Below, in pieces: positions 30,862 to 40,695 of a stretch of 64,000 nt of DNA. Numbering within the stretch: position 1 is the first letter of the stretch; each line of letters opens with the position of its first letter. This stretch comes from Streptomyces ambofaciens ATCC 23877 (lineage in GTDB: Bacteria > Actinomycetota > Actinomycetes > Streptomycetales > Streptomycetaceae). Position numbers and translations under genes: made by a program. A model generated the notes under the pieces. It did no database searches. It worked only from the letters and a program-made list of their open reading frames with translations, and was not told the origin of the DNA. Location of the stretch: positions 1,599,001 through 1,663,000 of the forward strand of contig NZ_CP012382.1 in NCBI RefSeq assembly GCF_001267885.1. The letters are read 5' to 3'.

Positions 30862-32838
30862 TCACACGTGCACGCGGCGCTGCACGACGTCAACGAGCTT
30901 CGCCAGCGCATCGTCACGCTGGATGCCGTTCTCCTGCGAGCCGTCGCGGTAACGGAACGACACCGTGCCCGCGTTCATGTCGTCGTCACCCACGATGATC
31001 ATGAACGGCACCTTCTGCTTCTGGGCCGTCCTGATCTTCTTCTGCATGCGATCGGAGGAGGCGTCGACCTCCACCCGCAGACCCTTCTGCCTGGCCTCCG
31101 CGGCGAACTTCTCCAGATACTCGACGTGTGCGTCACCCACCGGGATGCCCACCGCCTGCACCGGCGCGAGCCAGGCCGGGAAGGCGCCCGCGTAGTGCTC
31201 AAGGAGCACCGCGAAGAAGCGCTCGATGGAGCCGAACAGCGCGCGGTGGATCATCACCGGCTGGGTCTTGGTGCCGTCGGCGGCCGTGTACTCCAGGTTG
31301 AAGCGCTCCGGCAGGTTGAAGTCGAGCTGGATGGTCGACATCTGCCAGGTGCGCCCGATGGCGTCCTTGGCCTGCACCGAGATCTTCGGGCCGTAGAAGG
31401 CGGCGCCGCCCGGGTCCGGGACCAGGGGCAGGCCCTGCTTCTCGGCGACCTGGCGCAGCGTCTCGGTGGCCTCTTCCCAGGCTTCGTCCGAGCCGACGAA
31501 CTTCTCCGGGTCCTTGGTGGACAGCTCCAGGTAGAAGTCGGTGAGGCCGTAGTCGCGCAGCAGGTTCAGGACGAAGGTGAGCGTCTTGTCGAGCTCCTCC
31601 GACATCTGCTCGCGGGTGCAGTAGATGTGCGCGTCGTCCTGGGTGAAGCCGCGGGCCCGGGTCAGGCCGTGCACGACGCCCGACTTCTCGTACCGGTACA
31701 CGGTCCCGAACTCGAAGAGGCGCAGCGGCAGTTCACGGTAGGAACGTCCGCGCGCGTCGAAGATCAGGTTGTGCATCGGGCAGTTCATGGGCTTGAGGTA
31801 GTAGTCCACGCCCTCGTCAAGCTGCATGGGCGGGTACATGCCGTCGGCGTACCAGTCCAGGTGGCCCGAGGTCTCGAAGAGCTTCCCCTTCGTCGCGTGC
31901 GGGGTGTAGACGAACTCGTAGCCCTCCTCCTCGTGGCGCCGCCGCGAGTAGTCCTCCATGACCCGGCGGATGATGCCGCCCTTGGGGTGGAAGACGGCCA
32001 GGCCCGAGCCGATCTGCTCGGGGATCGAGAAGAGGTCGAGTTCGCTGCCGAGCTTGCGGTGGTCGCGCTTCTCGGCCTCGGCGAGGAACTCCAGGTGCGC
32101 CTTCAGCTCGTCCTTGGTCGGCCAGGCGGTGCCGTAGATGCGCTGGAGCATCGGGTTCTTCTCGCTGCCGCGCCAGTAGGCGGCGGCGTTGCGCATGAGC
32201 TTGAACGCCGGGATGTTCCGGGTGGTGGGCAGGTGGGGGCCTCGGCAGAGGTCCTTCCAGCACAGGTCGCCGGTCTTGGCGTCCAGGTTGTCGTAGATCG
32301 TCAGCTCGCCGGCGCCGACCTCGACGTCCGCGCCGTCGTCGTGCGACGCGGAGCCCTTGATGCCGATGAGCTCCAGCTTGTACGGCTCGTCGGCGAGCTC
32401 CTCGCGGGCCTCGTCATCGGTCACGACGCGACGCGAGAAGCGCTGACCGCGCTTCTGGATCTCCTGCATCTTCTTCTCGATGGCCTTGAGGTCATCGGGG
32501 TGGAAGGGCTTCTCGACATCGAAGTCGTAGTAGAAGCCGTCCTTGACCGGCGGGCCGATGCCCAGCTTGGCCTCGGGGAAGAGCTCCTGCACGGCCTGCG
32601 CCATGACGTGCGCCGTGGAGTGGCGCAGGATGTTCAGGCCGTCCTCGGAGGAGATCTCGACGCCCTCGACGGTCTCGCCGTCCCGGACCTCGTGGGCGAG
32701 GTCCTTGAGCTCGCCGGCCACCCGCGCCGCGATGATCGAGCGCTGGCCGGCGAAGAGCTCGGCGGCCGTGGTGCCCGTCGTCACCACGCGTTCTTCCCGC
32801 TCGGAATCGCGCTGGATGATCACACGGACGTCTGACAC
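30862..32838 (-). CDS. thrS: Threonyl-tRNA synthetase
   Basis: A 658-residue class II synthetase: N-terminal TGS domain ([26 protein letters not shown]), editing domain ([16 protein letters not shown]), then the catalytic core with zinc-binding [11 protein letters not shown] and motif 2 [28 protein letters not shown], and the C-terminal anticodon-binding domain. The GTG at 32838 follows AGGAGAG. No T-box leader is obvious in the 151 bp upstream. Confidence 0.97.
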   Translation of the reverse strand: MSDVRVIIQRDSEREERVVTTGTTAAELFAGQRSIIAARVAGELKDLAHEVRDGETVEGVEISSEDGLNILRHSTAHVMAQAVQELFPEAKLGIGPPVKDGFYYDFDVEKPFHPDDLKAIEKKMQEIQKRGQRFSRRVVTDDEAREELADEPYKLELIGIKGSASHDDGADVEVGAGELTIYDNLDAKTGDLCWKDLCRGPHLPTTRNIPAFKLMRNAAAYWRGSEKNPMLQRIYGTAWPTKDELKAHLEFLAEAEKRDHRKLGSELDLFSIPEQIGSGLAVFHPKGGIIRRVMEDYSRRRHEEEGYEFVYTPHATKGKLFETSGHLDWYADGMYPPMQLDEGVDYYLKPMNCPMHNLIFDARGRSYRELPLRLFEFGTVYRYEKSGVVHGLTRARGFTQDDAHIYCTREQMSEELDKTLTFVLNLLRDYGLTDFYLELSTKDPEKFVGSDEAWEEATETLRQVAEKQGLPLVPDPGGAAFYGPKISVQAKDAIGRTWQMSTIQLDFNLPERFNLEYTAADGTKTQPVMIHRALFGSIERFFAVLLEHYAGAFPAWLAPVQAVGIPVGDAHVEYLEKFAAEARQKGLRVEVDASSDRMQKKIRTAQKQKVPFMIIVGDDDMNAGTVSFRYRDGSQENGIQRDDALAKLVDVVQRRVHV

Positions 32839-32945
32839 CGGTCTCTCCTGACTGAAGGGGGGCCGCGGCGCCATACCGGAGCGCACGCGTGAGGGCGATC
32901 GTACCGACCCGGGCCGGTGCATCGCGAAATCGTTCCCTCCGCAGG

Positions 32946-33012
32946 TCCAGGTGGTCGGTCCGCGCAGTCCCCGCCGCCGCTCCAGGTGGTCAGTCCGCGC
33001 AGTCCCCGCCGC
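32946..33012. repeat. 35-bp direct duplication at a gene 3' end
   Basis: TCCAGGTGGTC[G/A]GTCCGCGC... occurs at 32946-32977 and again at 32981-33012, with 31 of 32 bases the same. The second copy holds the stop codon of the adjoining minus-strand gene; in the first copy the stop is mutated. Confidence 0.8.
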
Positions 33013-34240
33013 AGGTCTCCTCGAAGAAGGCCGCCACCTCGACGTGCTCCTGCACCGCCTTCAGGAGCCGGTCCCGTTCCGCGTCGTCGACCGGCACGGG
33101 GGCGATCTCGCAGGCGCCGGTGAGCCGGCGGAATCCGCCCCGGCTCTCCAGCCGGCCGAGCACCCGCACCGGCAGCCCCACCAGATGGGCGTGCCCGGCG
33201 ATCCGGTAGGCCTCCTCGTCGAGCGTGATCCGGACCTGCGGGACGTCCGCACCGGCCAGCACGCGCAGCCGTACGGTGCCCGCGCCGCGCGGGCCGGGCC
33301 GGCGCATCCGGACGACGGTGCCGGTGATCCGCACCGGCACGGAGGGCTCCGCCCGCAGGTAGCGGGTGGCGGCCTCCCGCAGGGCGGGCAGGTCGCCGGG
33401 CGAGAACTCCACCGGTTCGGCGAGGGCGGCGCAGCCCTCGGGGACGCCGGCGGCCGGGGCCCAGTCGACGGTGACGCGGGCCCCCTCGGTGCCGCGGACC
33501 AGGGCGACGAGCGCCTCGGTCAGTTCGTGGCTGACGCCCGCCGCCACCGCGGCGTCGAAGGCCTCCGTGCCGCCGGTGGCCCGCCGGTAGTCGACGGCCT
33601 CGCGGGCCGCGTACAGGGCGTGGTGGAGGCGTACGGCGAGGGGGCGGCCGGTGGTGACGGGCACGAACGCCGTGAGCCGGCGGCCGCCGGGGGCGGGACC
33701 GACCAGGACGTTCTCCAGGGCTTCGGCCGCGGCACGCCGGTGCCGGGCGCCGTAGTAGCCCGCCCGCGCGCGCGTGGCGAGCGCGCCGGCGAGCAGCATC
33801 CGGCGGGCGGCGGAGCGCAGCCGCTCCTCCGCGGTCCACGAGGAGGCGTCACCGGGCCCGGCCGGCACGTCGCGCGCCCAGCGGATCTCGTCGCTGGGTA
33901 CGGCGAGGGAGACGAGGATCTCGCGGGCGGCGGGTGTGCCGCTGCGGGACAGGGCGAGCAGCGCCTCGCCCAGCAGGTCGTCGCTGTCGGGGAAGGAGCG
34001 GCTGACGGGCACCAGCAGGCTGGTGGCACCGGCGCCCGGGCCGGGCGGGGTCCAGCGGCCGTACCGGCCGGGGGCGCCGCCGCGACGCCGCCAGCCGTGC
34101 CGGTGGAGCAGGGCGGTCAGCACGGCCGGGTCCACGGCGGCGGGCTCCGGCGTGTGGTCGTCCCGGGCACCGTCACCCGTGGCGTGGACGGGGTGCGGCC
34201 CGAGGGGCCGCGGCGGCTCACCGGTCGGGCGGTGCGTCAT
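32990..34240 (-). CDS. Uncharacterised protein with predicted C-terminal OB-like region
   Basis: A 416-residue soluble protein I cannot place in a named family. The N-terminal 60 residues are polar. The middle is helical and Ala/Arg-rich. The last 120 residues alternate short strands ([43 protein letters not shown]) in a way that suggests an OB-fold, and it ends in CGGDCAD. ATG 34240 overlaps the stop of the DUF4365 gene by 4 bp, so the two are translationally coupled and probably act together. Confidence 0.7.
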   Translation of the reverse strand: MTHRPTGEPPRPLGPHPVHATGDGARDDHTPEPAAVDPAVLTALLHRHGWRRRGGAPGRYGRWTPPGPGAGATSLLVPVSRSFPDSDDLLGEALLALSRSGTPAAREILVSLAVPSDEIRWARDVPAGPGDASSWTAEERLRSAARRMLLAGALATRARAGYYGARHRRAAAEALENVLVGPAPGGRRLTAFVPVTTGRPLAVRLHHALYAAREAVDYRRATGGTEAFDAAVAAGVSHELTEALVALVRGTEGARVTVDWAPAAGVPEGCAALAEPVEFSPGDLPALREAATRYLRAEPSVPVRITGTVVRMRRPGPRGAGTVRLRVLAGADVPQVRITLDEEAYRIAGHAHLVGLPVRVLGRLESRGGFRRLTGACEIAPVPVDDAERDRLLKAVQEHVEVAAFFEETCGGDCAD

Positions 34241-34803
34241 GGTGTCCCTCCCGTCCCGACCCGCGTCATGATCTCGCACAGCGCCCGGTCGTCGAAGACC
34301 CGTGCGGTCGGTATCCGCACGGTGGTGCGCCGCCGGCCGGTGACCGGATGTCCGGCGAGGTTGGTCCAGTAGCAGCAGTGCCTGAGGTCGAGCCGGTCGT
34401 GGCCGGCGCGCAGCCACTGGTCCCGGGACCGGGGGACGATCATCACGACCAGGATCTTGTGCACGGAGACCGGGGTGCGGGCGAGCTTCGCCAGGTGGTC
34501 GTTGTCGAGCGTGAAGGAGAAGAAGCGGCCCGGTGGGCTGGGCGGGAGCTGGTACGTGGCCTTGAGCTGCACCTTGATGGTGACCTCGTCGTCGACCGTG
34601 TGCCCGGGGGCGCTGTGGCTGACGTGCCAGTCGATGCCGTTGTCCGGGAAGGGCTGCGAGAGCGAGCAGCCCGCCGCCGCCGCGACCGCGTGCAGGTAGC
34701 CGACCTGCAGGGTCTCCATGCAGGCGGTGGTGGCGAGGGAGCCGCGGGTGGGCGCGATGCGCTCAGGCAGCAGCCCGCCCCGTTCGGGCTGCGCTATGGC
34801 CAT
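34237..34803 (-). CDS. DUF4365 protein (nuclease-fold-like)
   Basis: A 188-residue DUF4365-type protein. GIDWHVSHS followed by DEVTIKVQLKATYQL gives the D...QxK arrangement seen in PD-(D/E)xK-like folds; catalytic activity is inferred, not shown. ATG 34803 (MAIAQPERGG) is chosen because GGAAGG stands 8 bp ahead; an in-frame GTG at 34914 lacks a ribosome-binding site. It is the first gene of a coupled pair and diverges from the exonuclease gene. Confidence 0.78.
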   Translation of the reverse strand: MAIAQPERGGLLPERIAPTRGSLATTACMETLQVGYLHAVAAAAGCSLSQPFPDNGIDWHVSHSAPGHTVDDEVTIKVQLKATYQLPPSPPGRFFSFTLDNDHLAKLARTPVSVHKILVVMIVPRSRDQWLRAGHDRLDLRHCCYWTNLAGHPVTGRRRTTVRIPTARVFDDRALCEIMTRVGTGGTP

Positions 34804-34974
34804 GACCAACAGCCTTCCGAAACTGGTGCGTCCCCACTGCGGGTCGCTGAACTGCAAAGACCCGTACTCCTGTTGTGTCCTTCCGGCGTACGCCGCAAAC
34901 AGCCCGGGTATCACCGAACCGGGACAGAAGACGGCGCGTCAGCAGCCGTTGCCGCAGGAGGAGTTGAGTGCCCT

Positions 34975-35700
34975 ATGACGTGCTGGTACGAGGGGCCCCT
35001 GGCCGCCTTCGACACGGAGACCACGGGTGTGGACGTCGAGACCGACCGGATCGTGTCGGCGGCCCTCGTCGTGCAGGACGCCCCGGGCCTCAGGCCCCGG
35101 GTGACCCGGTGGCTGGTGAATCCGGGTGTGCCGGTGCCGGAGGCGGCGACGGCGGTGCACGGACTGACGGAGGAGCATCTGCAGCGCCACGGCCGCTGGC
35201 CGGCGCCGGTGATGTACGAGATAGCCGAGGCGCTGACCGAGCAGGCCCGCGCGGGGCGCCCGCTCGTGGTGATGAACGCGCCGTTCGACCTCACGCTGGT
35301 GGACCGGGAGTTGCGCCGGCACCGCGCCTCGTCCCTGGGCCGCTGGCTGGAGCGGACGTCCCTGCACGTGCTGGATCCGCGCGTGCTCGACAAACACCTG
35401 GACCGCTACCGCAAGGGCCGCCGCACCCTCACCGACCTGTGCGCGCACTACGGCGTCGAGCTGGAGGGCGCGCACGACGCGGCGGCCGACGCGCAGGCCG
35501 CGCTGGAGGTCGTACGGGCGGTGGGCCGCCGCTTCCCGGGGCGGCTGGAGCGCCTCTCGGCCGCCGAGCTGCACACGCTCCAGGCGGTGTGGCACGCGGG
35601 GCAGGCGCGGGGGCTCCAGGCGTGGTTCGCGCTCAACGGGACGGAGGAGGCGGTGGACCCGGCCTGGCCACTGCGTCCCGACCTGCCGGCGGCGGCGTGA
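34975..35700 (+). CDS. DEDDh 3'-5' exonuclease (DnaQ-like)
   Basis: A 241-residue exonuclease of the DNA polymerase III epsilon fold: Exo I AFDTETTGVDVE, Exo II VVMNAPFDLTLVDREL, Exo III with AHDAAADAQAALEV (the DEDDh His-Asp). It ends with a roughly 50-residue helical tail. ATG 34975 follows GGAGGAG. It stands alone, divergent from the DUF4365 gene, with 171 bp between starts. Confidence 0.9.
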   Translation: MTCWYEGPLAAFDTETTGVDVETDRIVSAALVVQDAPGLRPRVTRWLVNPGVPVPEAATAVHGLTEEHLQRHGRWPAPVMYEIAEALTEQARAGRPLVVMNAPFDLTLVDRELRRHRASSLGRWLERTSLHVLDPRVLDKHLDRYRKGRRTLTDLCAHYGVELEGAHDAAADAQAALEVVRAVGRRFPGRLERLSAAELHTLQAVWHAGQARGLQAWFALNGTEEAVDPAWPLRPDLPAAA

Positions 35701-35710
35701 GCACACGAAG

Positions 35711-35742
35711 AAGCCGGCCCGTCGTGCGACGGACCGGCTTTT
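35711..35742. terminator. terminator between exonuclease gene and tRNA-Val
   Basis: AAGCCGG-c-CCGTCG / CGACGG-a-CCGGCTT with one internal mismatch, followed by TTTT on the plus strand. It serves the exonuclease gene and, in reverse, the tRNA-Val transcript. Confidence 0.75.
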
Positions 35743-35747
35743 CCCGG

Positions 35748-35819
35748 TGGGCGATACTGGGTTCGAACCAGTGACCTCTTCGGTGTGAACGAAGCGCTCT
35801 CCCACTGAGCTAATCGCCC
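35748..35819 (-). tRNA. tRNA-Val (CAC)
   Basis: A 72-nt cloverleaf: acceptor GGGCGAT/ATCGCCC, anticodon stem CTTCG/CGAAG with loop TTCACAC (anticodon CAC, codon GUG), and a TTCGAAC T-loop. CCA is not encoded (CCGG follows the discriminator A). It is identical to the copy at 43389-43460. Confidence 0.97.
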
Positions 35820-35858
35820 GGGAACGCACTGAACCATACAGGGACCGGCACGCACTCT

Positions 35859-36338
35859 TCAAACCGCTTCCAGCCGAGCGGCCAGCCCGCGGCGCCCCGC
35901 CCGCATCATCAGCCGGTGGTTGGCCCGGAACAGGGGCCGTCCCGGCACGGCGAGGCGGCGCAGCAGCGGCTTGCGCACGACGACCTCCTGGTCGTAGCGG
36001 GCGAGGGTGCCGGAGCCCCGCGGACCGAGCGTCCAGCGCGCCCAGCCCTCCATGTCACCGCTCATCGCGACCTCCAGCACCCCGGCCTCCGGGTCGCGCC
36101 GCCCCTCGCGCAGGGTCGCGGTCAGGTCGTACGGGAGGAGGGAACGGAAGCGGACGAGGCCGCTGGTGTCGTCGAGCCGGGTGACCTCGCGCACCTGCGG
36201 CCACCAGCGGGGGTAGTCCTCGATCCGTTCCAGTTCCCGGTAGACGGCCGGGACGGGCGCGGGCAGGGTCCACAGGCTGCGGAATCGGTAATGGTTCCAG
36301 TCCACGTACCGGAGTGTGCCCGTGCCCGCGTCCGGCAC
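35859..36338 (-). CDS. SRPBCC-family (START-like) protein
   Basis: A 159-residue helix-grip protein (polyketide cyclase/dehydrase type): YRFRSLWTLPAPVPAVYRELERIEDYPRWWPQVREV is the family's opening. The ligand is unknown. The frame allows GTG starts at 36338 or 36305 (VDWNHYRF); the shorter start looks more like relatives, but neither has a clear ribosome-binding site. It is the last gene of the minus-strand sugar operon, 7 bp from the lyase stop if the long start is used. Confidence 0.8.
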   Translation of the reverse strand: MPDAGTGTLRYVDWNHYRFRSLWTLPAPVPAVYRELERIEDYPRWWPQVREVTRLDDTSGLVRFRSLLPYDLTATLREGRRDPEAGVLEVAMSGDMEGWARWTLGPRGSGTLARYDQEVVVRKPLLRRLAVPGRPLFRANHRLMMRAGRRGLAARLEAV

Positions 36339-36345
36339 GTGCGGA

Positions 36346-39081
36346 CTACGGCATCCTGTCCCCCAGAAGTGCCAGGTTCTCGATGGCGGCGAGTCCGTAG
36401 AGCGCGGTGTCGTTGGTGGAGACCCAGGGCGCCTCGCTGCCCGGTACCAGCGCGGCGGGGCCGTTCAGCTTCTCGGTCCGCCAGGGTGCCGACTCCTTGT
36501 AGCCGTCGGAGTCGTAGAACTTCTGCCACGCGCGCGCGGCGAGCTTCTCGTCCCCGGTCCGCACGGCCGCGTAGGCGTCGAGACGCGAGTGCCCCTGGAA
36601 GAGGATGAGGCTGCCGAAGTTGCTGCCGTACCGGGCCGCCTGTTCGGTCTTGGTGGCGTTGAAGTAGCGGCAGTAGTCGTAGTACGCCTCGTGGAACTCC
36701 GGCATGTCGACGAGGTCGATCAGCTCGGCGCACAGCTCGTTCAGGCCGAAGACGGCCGACAGGTGGGACACCTCCACCTTCGGGGTGTCGGCCACGGCGA
36801 ACCTGCCCGTGTCCAGGTCGTACAGGCCGCTGCCCTGGACGAAGCCGTTGGGCTGGGCGGCGATGGTCTCCATGGTGGACAGCACGCGCGCGCGTGCCTT
36901 CTCCCACTGGGGGCCCCTGCGCTCCCACTCGGTCAGCCACGCCGAGACCAGGCCGCTCCAGTCGGTGCCGAAGCCGATCGACAGGGCGTGCCGGTCGGGG
37001 GTGTAGGGCTCGGTGCGGATCTTGCGGAGCGGGTCGAGGGCGAGGAACGTCTCGTCGGAGTCGACGTTGGCCCGCATCAGGTCGCCGACGCGCTCGTCGG
37101 CGGTGAGGAAGTAGTAGAAGCGCCGGTAGGTGGTGTTGGCGATGCGCTGCTGCTTGGCGCTGTCCGCGTAGTGCTGGACACCGTGCCGGGTGCCGAGTCC
37201 GGCCCACTCCCCCAGGTGGTAGACGTCGACCTCGCCGGTGTGCCGGGTCATGGCCTCGGCGAAGCGGAAGATGTCGGCGCGGCCGGAGCGCAGGTAGGCG
37301 TACCAGAGCCAGAGGTCGGGCGAGAGTTCGGAGTTGTCCCACGCGTAGCCGCCGACGTCGTAGCGCCATTGGTGGCGGGTGGTGTCGTAGGTGTGCATGA
37401 TGTCGCCGTAGTCCCAGAAGCCGTACCAACGGCGCTGCTCCACCTGGTCCTTGTAGTAGGTGAAGAGGAAGTCGAGGTGGTCCTCGATCTTCGCCTTGGC
37501 GGGGGTGGAGCGGTCGGGCTCGGCGTAGAGGCCGGGGCCGAAGACTCCGGCCCTGATGAGCTGCTCGGGCGGGGCGGCCAGTTGCGGCAGGACGCGCACG
37601 GCCTCGACCTGTTCGGCGAGCCGCTCGGCGCTCGGGGTGGCGGCGTTGGCCCAGAAGAGCAGCTCGGAGGTGCGGGCGATGCCGTACGGGGTGCCGAACC
37701 CGGGCTCGTAGTCCTCGTAGGTGATGTTGAGGCCCTCGATCTGCTCGGGGAAGGTGTCCTGGCCCAGGCCGTCGTGGTAGAAGCGCAGGTCCATGGGCTG
37801 GGCCTCGGGTGACCAGAGCCAGAGGGTGACCTCGGCCTCGTCGGTCTGTGCGTCGCGGATGTCGAGCTGGGCCGGGTACTTCTCCCAGAAGTCGCGCAGC
37901 CCGAAGGAGAGTCCGCCGCTCGTTCCACCGACGTAGCCGAAGCCCGAGGCGCGCCGGCCGCCGCCGGCGCCGATCCAGCCGTGGCCCTTCTTGGTGCGCT
38001 TGCGCAGCGTGAAGCCGTCGGCGGAGAGCTGGGAGAGGGTGTAGTCGCCCCATTCCGGGATGTACTTCAGGCGGGTGGTGACCCGCTGGTCCCAGGTGGC
38101 GGGGTCGGGGAGCTTCTCCCCCGCGTACTGAGCCGCCTGGACGGCCGCTCCGGGGTCGCGGCGCAGTCCGGTGATGCCCTTGACGGCCTCGCGCAGCAGA
38201 CCGGTGCCCTCGCCGCCGATGCGGATGTGGCGGTCGTAGGACTCGTCGCGCATCGGGACGGTGAAGCGGACTCCGAGGCCCCGGACGAAGTCGCCGCTCG
38301 CCTTTCCGGGCTCCTGCTTCCCGTCGAACGTGACGGTGTGCACCATGCGGAAGGAGTCGGCGCCCGCGTAGAAGTAGAGGCGGATGGAGAAGGGGAGCCA
38401 GCCGCGGTTGCCCTTGCGGTGCTTGCCGTCGACGCGGACGACGGCGCGGACCGGGCCGGCCTGCTCGACCTCCACCTCGTCGACGGCGCCGTCGAAGCGC
38501 TCGTACTTCACCGTGCCCTGGTCGCCGTCCTCGATCTCGGGCTGGCGCAGCAGGACGAGGCGGCCGTTCTTCGCGATCTCGGTGGAGCCTCTGGTGACCG
38601 ACCTGACGAGTGTCGATCCCGACGTGCCGATTCTCGCGGTGATGACGCCGGTCGATATGTCGATCGTTCCGCCGCGCCGGTCGACGGTGACCTTCTTCGC
38701 GGGAGCCGCGGGGGTGCCGGTGGTCAGGGTGAGCGCGCCGGTGCCGGAGCCCACGGCGTGCGCGGTCCACTTCAGGGAGCCGTCCGGCCAGTACGCCAGG
38801 GGCCAGGACTGCACGGGTACGGCCGCCCCGCCGGCGTCCGTGACGGCGAAGGCCTGGTCCTCCTGGCAGGTGCCCTTGGGCCAGGGGACGCCGACGGTGG
38901 AGCCGGGGGCGGCGCCCAGGCCGCCGTCCTCCAGCCAGGTCAGGGTGACGGGCCCGGCGTCGCCGGTCTCGGCGGCTGGAGCGGCCTGGGCGTTCCCCGC
39001 GCCCAGGGCCCAGCTGAACTGGGCGGCGGCTCCGGCGGCTGCGGCTGCCTTGAGGAGGGACCTGCGGGGGATGGGGGACAT
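36346..39081 (-). CDS. Tat-exported PL26-type exo-rhamnogalacturonan lyase family protein (YetA/PcRGLX-like)
   Basis: A 911-residue secreted protein. The Tat signal has RRSLLK at 6-11 and a cleavage site near AQA (31-33). The mature N-terminus GVPWPKGTC...VPVQSWPLAYWPDGSLKW is the hallmark of the YetA/PcRGLX family, whose fungal member removes unsaturated disaccharides from rhamnogalacturonan I. A long alpha/alpha-barrel-like region follows (YGFWDYGDIMHTYD, WLWYAYLRSGRADIFRFAEAM). ATG 39081 follows AAGGAAAGG. The linked DUF624 and oligosaccharide transporter genes support a pectin-fragment role. The exact substrate is inferred. Confidence 0.82.
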   Translation of the reverse strand: MSPIPRRSLLKAAAAAGAAAQFSWALGAGNAQAAPAAETGDAGPVTLTWLEDGGLGAAPGSTVGVPWPKGTCQEDQAFAVTDAGGAAVPVQSWPLAYWPDGSLKWTAHAVGSGTGALTLTTGTPAAPAKKVTVDRRGGTIDISTGVITARIGTSGSTLVRSVTRGSTEIAKNGRLVLLRQPEIEDGDQGTVKYERFDGAVDEVEVEQAGPVRAVVRVDGKHRKGNRGWLPFSIRLYFYAGADSFRMVHTVTFDGKQEPGKASGDFVRGLGVRFTVPMRDESYDRHIRIGGEGTGLLREAVKGITGLRRDPGAAVQAAQYAGEKLPDPATWDQRVTTRLKYIPEWGDYTLSQLSADGFTLRKRTKKGHGWIGAGGGRRASGFGYVGGTSGGLSFGLRDFWEKYPAQLDIRDAQTDEAEVTLWLWSPEAQPMDLRFYHDGLGQDTFPEQIEGLNITYEDYEPGFGTPYGIARTSELLFWANAATPSAERLAEQVEAVRVLPQLAAPPEQLIRAGVFGPGLYAEPDRSTPAKAKIEDHLDFLFTYYKDQVEQRRWYGFWDYGDIMHTYDTTRHQWRYDVGGYAWDNSELSPDLWLWYAYLRSGRADIFRFAEAMTRHTGEVDVYHLGEWAGLGTRHGVQHYADSAKQQRIANTTYRRFYYFLTADERVGDLMRANVDSDETFLALDPLRKIRTEPYTPDRHALSIGFGTDWSGLVSAWLTEWERRGPQWEKARARVLSTMETIAAQPNGFVQGSGLYDLDTGRFAVADTPKVEVSHLSAVFGLNELCAELIDLVDMPEFHEAYYDYCRYFNATKTEQAARYGSNFGSLILFQGHSRLDAYAAVRTGDEKLAARAWQKFYDSDGYKESAPWRTEKLNGPAALVPGSEAPWVSTNDTALYGLAAIENLALLGDRMP

Positions 39082-39155
39082 GGCCTTTCCTTCCGTTGCG
39101 TGCGGATGCCGGACGTGTCGCGTAGGGCATGTCAGGGGCATGACAGACAGAGGTG

Positions 39156-39171
39156 CGGCGCCGAAGCGCCG
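39156..39171 (-). terminator. hairpin between DUF624 gene and lyase gene
   Basis: CGGCGC-CGAA-GCGCCG, with a stable tetraloop, 22 bp after the DUF624 stop. It could lower expression of the lyase relative to the transporter genes. Confidence 0.35.
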
Positions 39172-39192
39172 GACCCGGGGCGGACGCCGCCG

Positions 39193-39792
39193 TCAGCGGT
39201 TCCGGTGACGCTCCTCCACGGCGACGGCCGCCGCGGCGACGGCACCCACCACGGCGACCGCCAGTGGGGCGCTGAACCAGGCGGAGCAGACCACCACGGC
39301 CAGCCCGCCGACGATCAGGAAGGAGCCGGCGGGGTCGAGCACGGTGCGGCGGCCGGCCCCTGCGAGCAGCGACCGCCAGGAGGCGCCGGGTTGCCACGAA
39401 GCCGCCGCGCGCAGCCCCGCCACGGCCGCGCCGATCAGGGCGAGCACGCCGACGGCGCCCACCACGGGGCCGCCCGGCAGTCCGTCGCGCACGGCCCGTA
39501 CGTCCGCCCACACCACCGCCAGGGCGGCCCAGCCGGCGACCCCCACGACCCACCCGCGGCGCAGCGCCGACCGGAAGTCGGCGGCGAACTCCCGCAGGCC
39601 GCCGCGCTCGTGGGCGAGCCGGCGCCCGAGGTGCCGCGACCCGGCCGCGAACGCAGCGGGGTAGGTGACCAGCGGCAGGGAGGCCACCGCGATCCACACG
39701 CCGGTGAGCAGGCACTCGGCGAACAGGGCGAACCTCTCGGCGAACCGCGACTCCTCCCGCTCGGTGCGGGCCCGCGCACGCGCCTCGGTCAT
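39193..39792 (-). CDS. DUF624 (YesL-like) membrane protein
   Basis: A 199-residue membrane protein with about five hydrophobic segments (LLTGVWIAVASLPLVTYPAAFA, WVVGVAGWAALAVVW, VVGAVGVLALIGAAVAGL, FLIVGGLAVVVCSAWF, APLAVAVVGAVAAAAVAV). DUF624/YesL proteins accompany carbohydrate ABC importers such as the Bacillus yesLMNOPQ rhamnogalacturonan locus. The biochemical role is unknown. It lies 12 bp after the permease gene. Confidence 0.82.
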   Translation of the reverse strand: MTEARARARTEREESRFAERFALFAECLLTGVWIAVASLPLVTYPAAFAAGSRHLGRRLAHERGGLREFAADFRSALRRGWVVGVAGWAALAVVWADVRAVRDGLPGGPVVGAVGVLALIGAAVAGLRAAASWQPGASWRSLLAGAGRRTVLDPAGSFLIVGGLAVVVCSAWFSAPLAVAVVGAVAAAAVAVEERHRNR

Positions 39793-39804
39793 GATCGGTT
39801 CACC

Positions 39805-40695
39805 TCAACCCTTCAGACCGGACGTCGCCATGCCGTCGATCAGATAGCGCTGGAAGGCCAGGAAGAAGGCGAGGACGGGCAGCAGCGCGACGAGCGACAT
39901 GGCGATCATGCCGCCGTAGTTCGCCAGCCCTTCCTGGTCGACGAACATCTTCAGGCCGAGGGAGACGGTGTACTTGCCGGGCTCGTTGAGGTAGATCAGC
40001 GGGCCCATGAAGTCGTTCCACGCGTTGATGAAGGTGAAGATCGCGCTCGTGATCAGGGCCGGGCGGCACAGCGGAAGCACGATCGACCAGTAGATGCGGA
40101 GGTGCCCGCAGCCGTCGAGACGGGCCGCCTCGTCGAGCTCCCGCGGCAGGTTGCGCATGAACTGCACCATGAGGAAGACGAAGAACGCCTCCGTGGCCAG
40201 GTACTTCCCCAGCAGCAACGGGGTGTACGTGTTGATCATGTCCAGGTTGCGGAACAGCACGTACTGCGGGATCAGCAGCACGTGGTACGGCAGCAGCAGC
40301 GTGCCGATCATCAGCGTGAAGAGCAGGTTGCGGCCTGCGAACCTGATCTTCGCGAAGGCGTACGCCGTCAGCGAGCAGGACACCACGATCCCGATCACCG
40401 AGCCCACCGCGAGGAAGAGCGAGTTGAGGAAGAAGGTGGAGATCGAGATGTCGGCGATGCCGTCGGCCAGGCTCGTGTAGTTGGAGACGATCGGGTCGGC
40501 CGGGAAGAGGTCCAGGCTGCCGACGATGTCCCCGCTCTCCTTGAAGGAGCCGCCGACGACCCACACCACCGGGTAGAGGATCACCGCCAGGATCGCCAGG
40601 GACCCGATGTGCCAGGCGAGCGAGCCCGGCAGCCTGCGCCGCAGGGCGCCCTTCGCGGACGGGGCCGGCGTGACTTCGGTGGCCTGCGCGCTCAT
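39805..40695 (-). CDS. Carbohydrate ABC transporter permease (MalG type)
   Basis: A 296-residue, six-TM inner-membrane permease of the CUT1 class. The EAA loop that contacts the ATPase is visible in ELDEAARLDGCGHLRIYWSIVLPLCRPAL. ATG 40695 overlaps the partner permease by 4 bp. It works with the MalF-type permease and the binding lipoprotein. No ATP-binding subunit is encoded in the window. Confidence 0.93.
   Translation of the reverse strand: MSAQATEVTPAPSAKGALRRRLPGSLAWHIGSLAILAVILYPVVWVVGGSFKESGDIVGSLDLFPADPIVSNYTSLADGIADISISTFFLNSLFLAVGSVIGIVVSCSLTAYAFAKIRFAGRNLLFTLMIGTLLLPYHVLLIPQYVLFRNLDMINTYTPLLLGKYLATEAFFVFLMVQFMRNLPRELDEAARLDGCGHLRIYWSIVLPLCRPALITSAIFTFINAWNDFMGPLIYLNEPGKYTVSLGLKMFVDQEGLANYGGMIAMSLVALLPVLAFFLAFQRYLIDGMATSGLKG

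Noticed and set aside
36122..39715. A roughly 1200-codon minus-strand frame overlapping the lyase gene in another register
   Set aside because: It is Arg/Pro-rich with no motifs, and it would destroy the Tat signal and PL26 signature seen in the correct frame.
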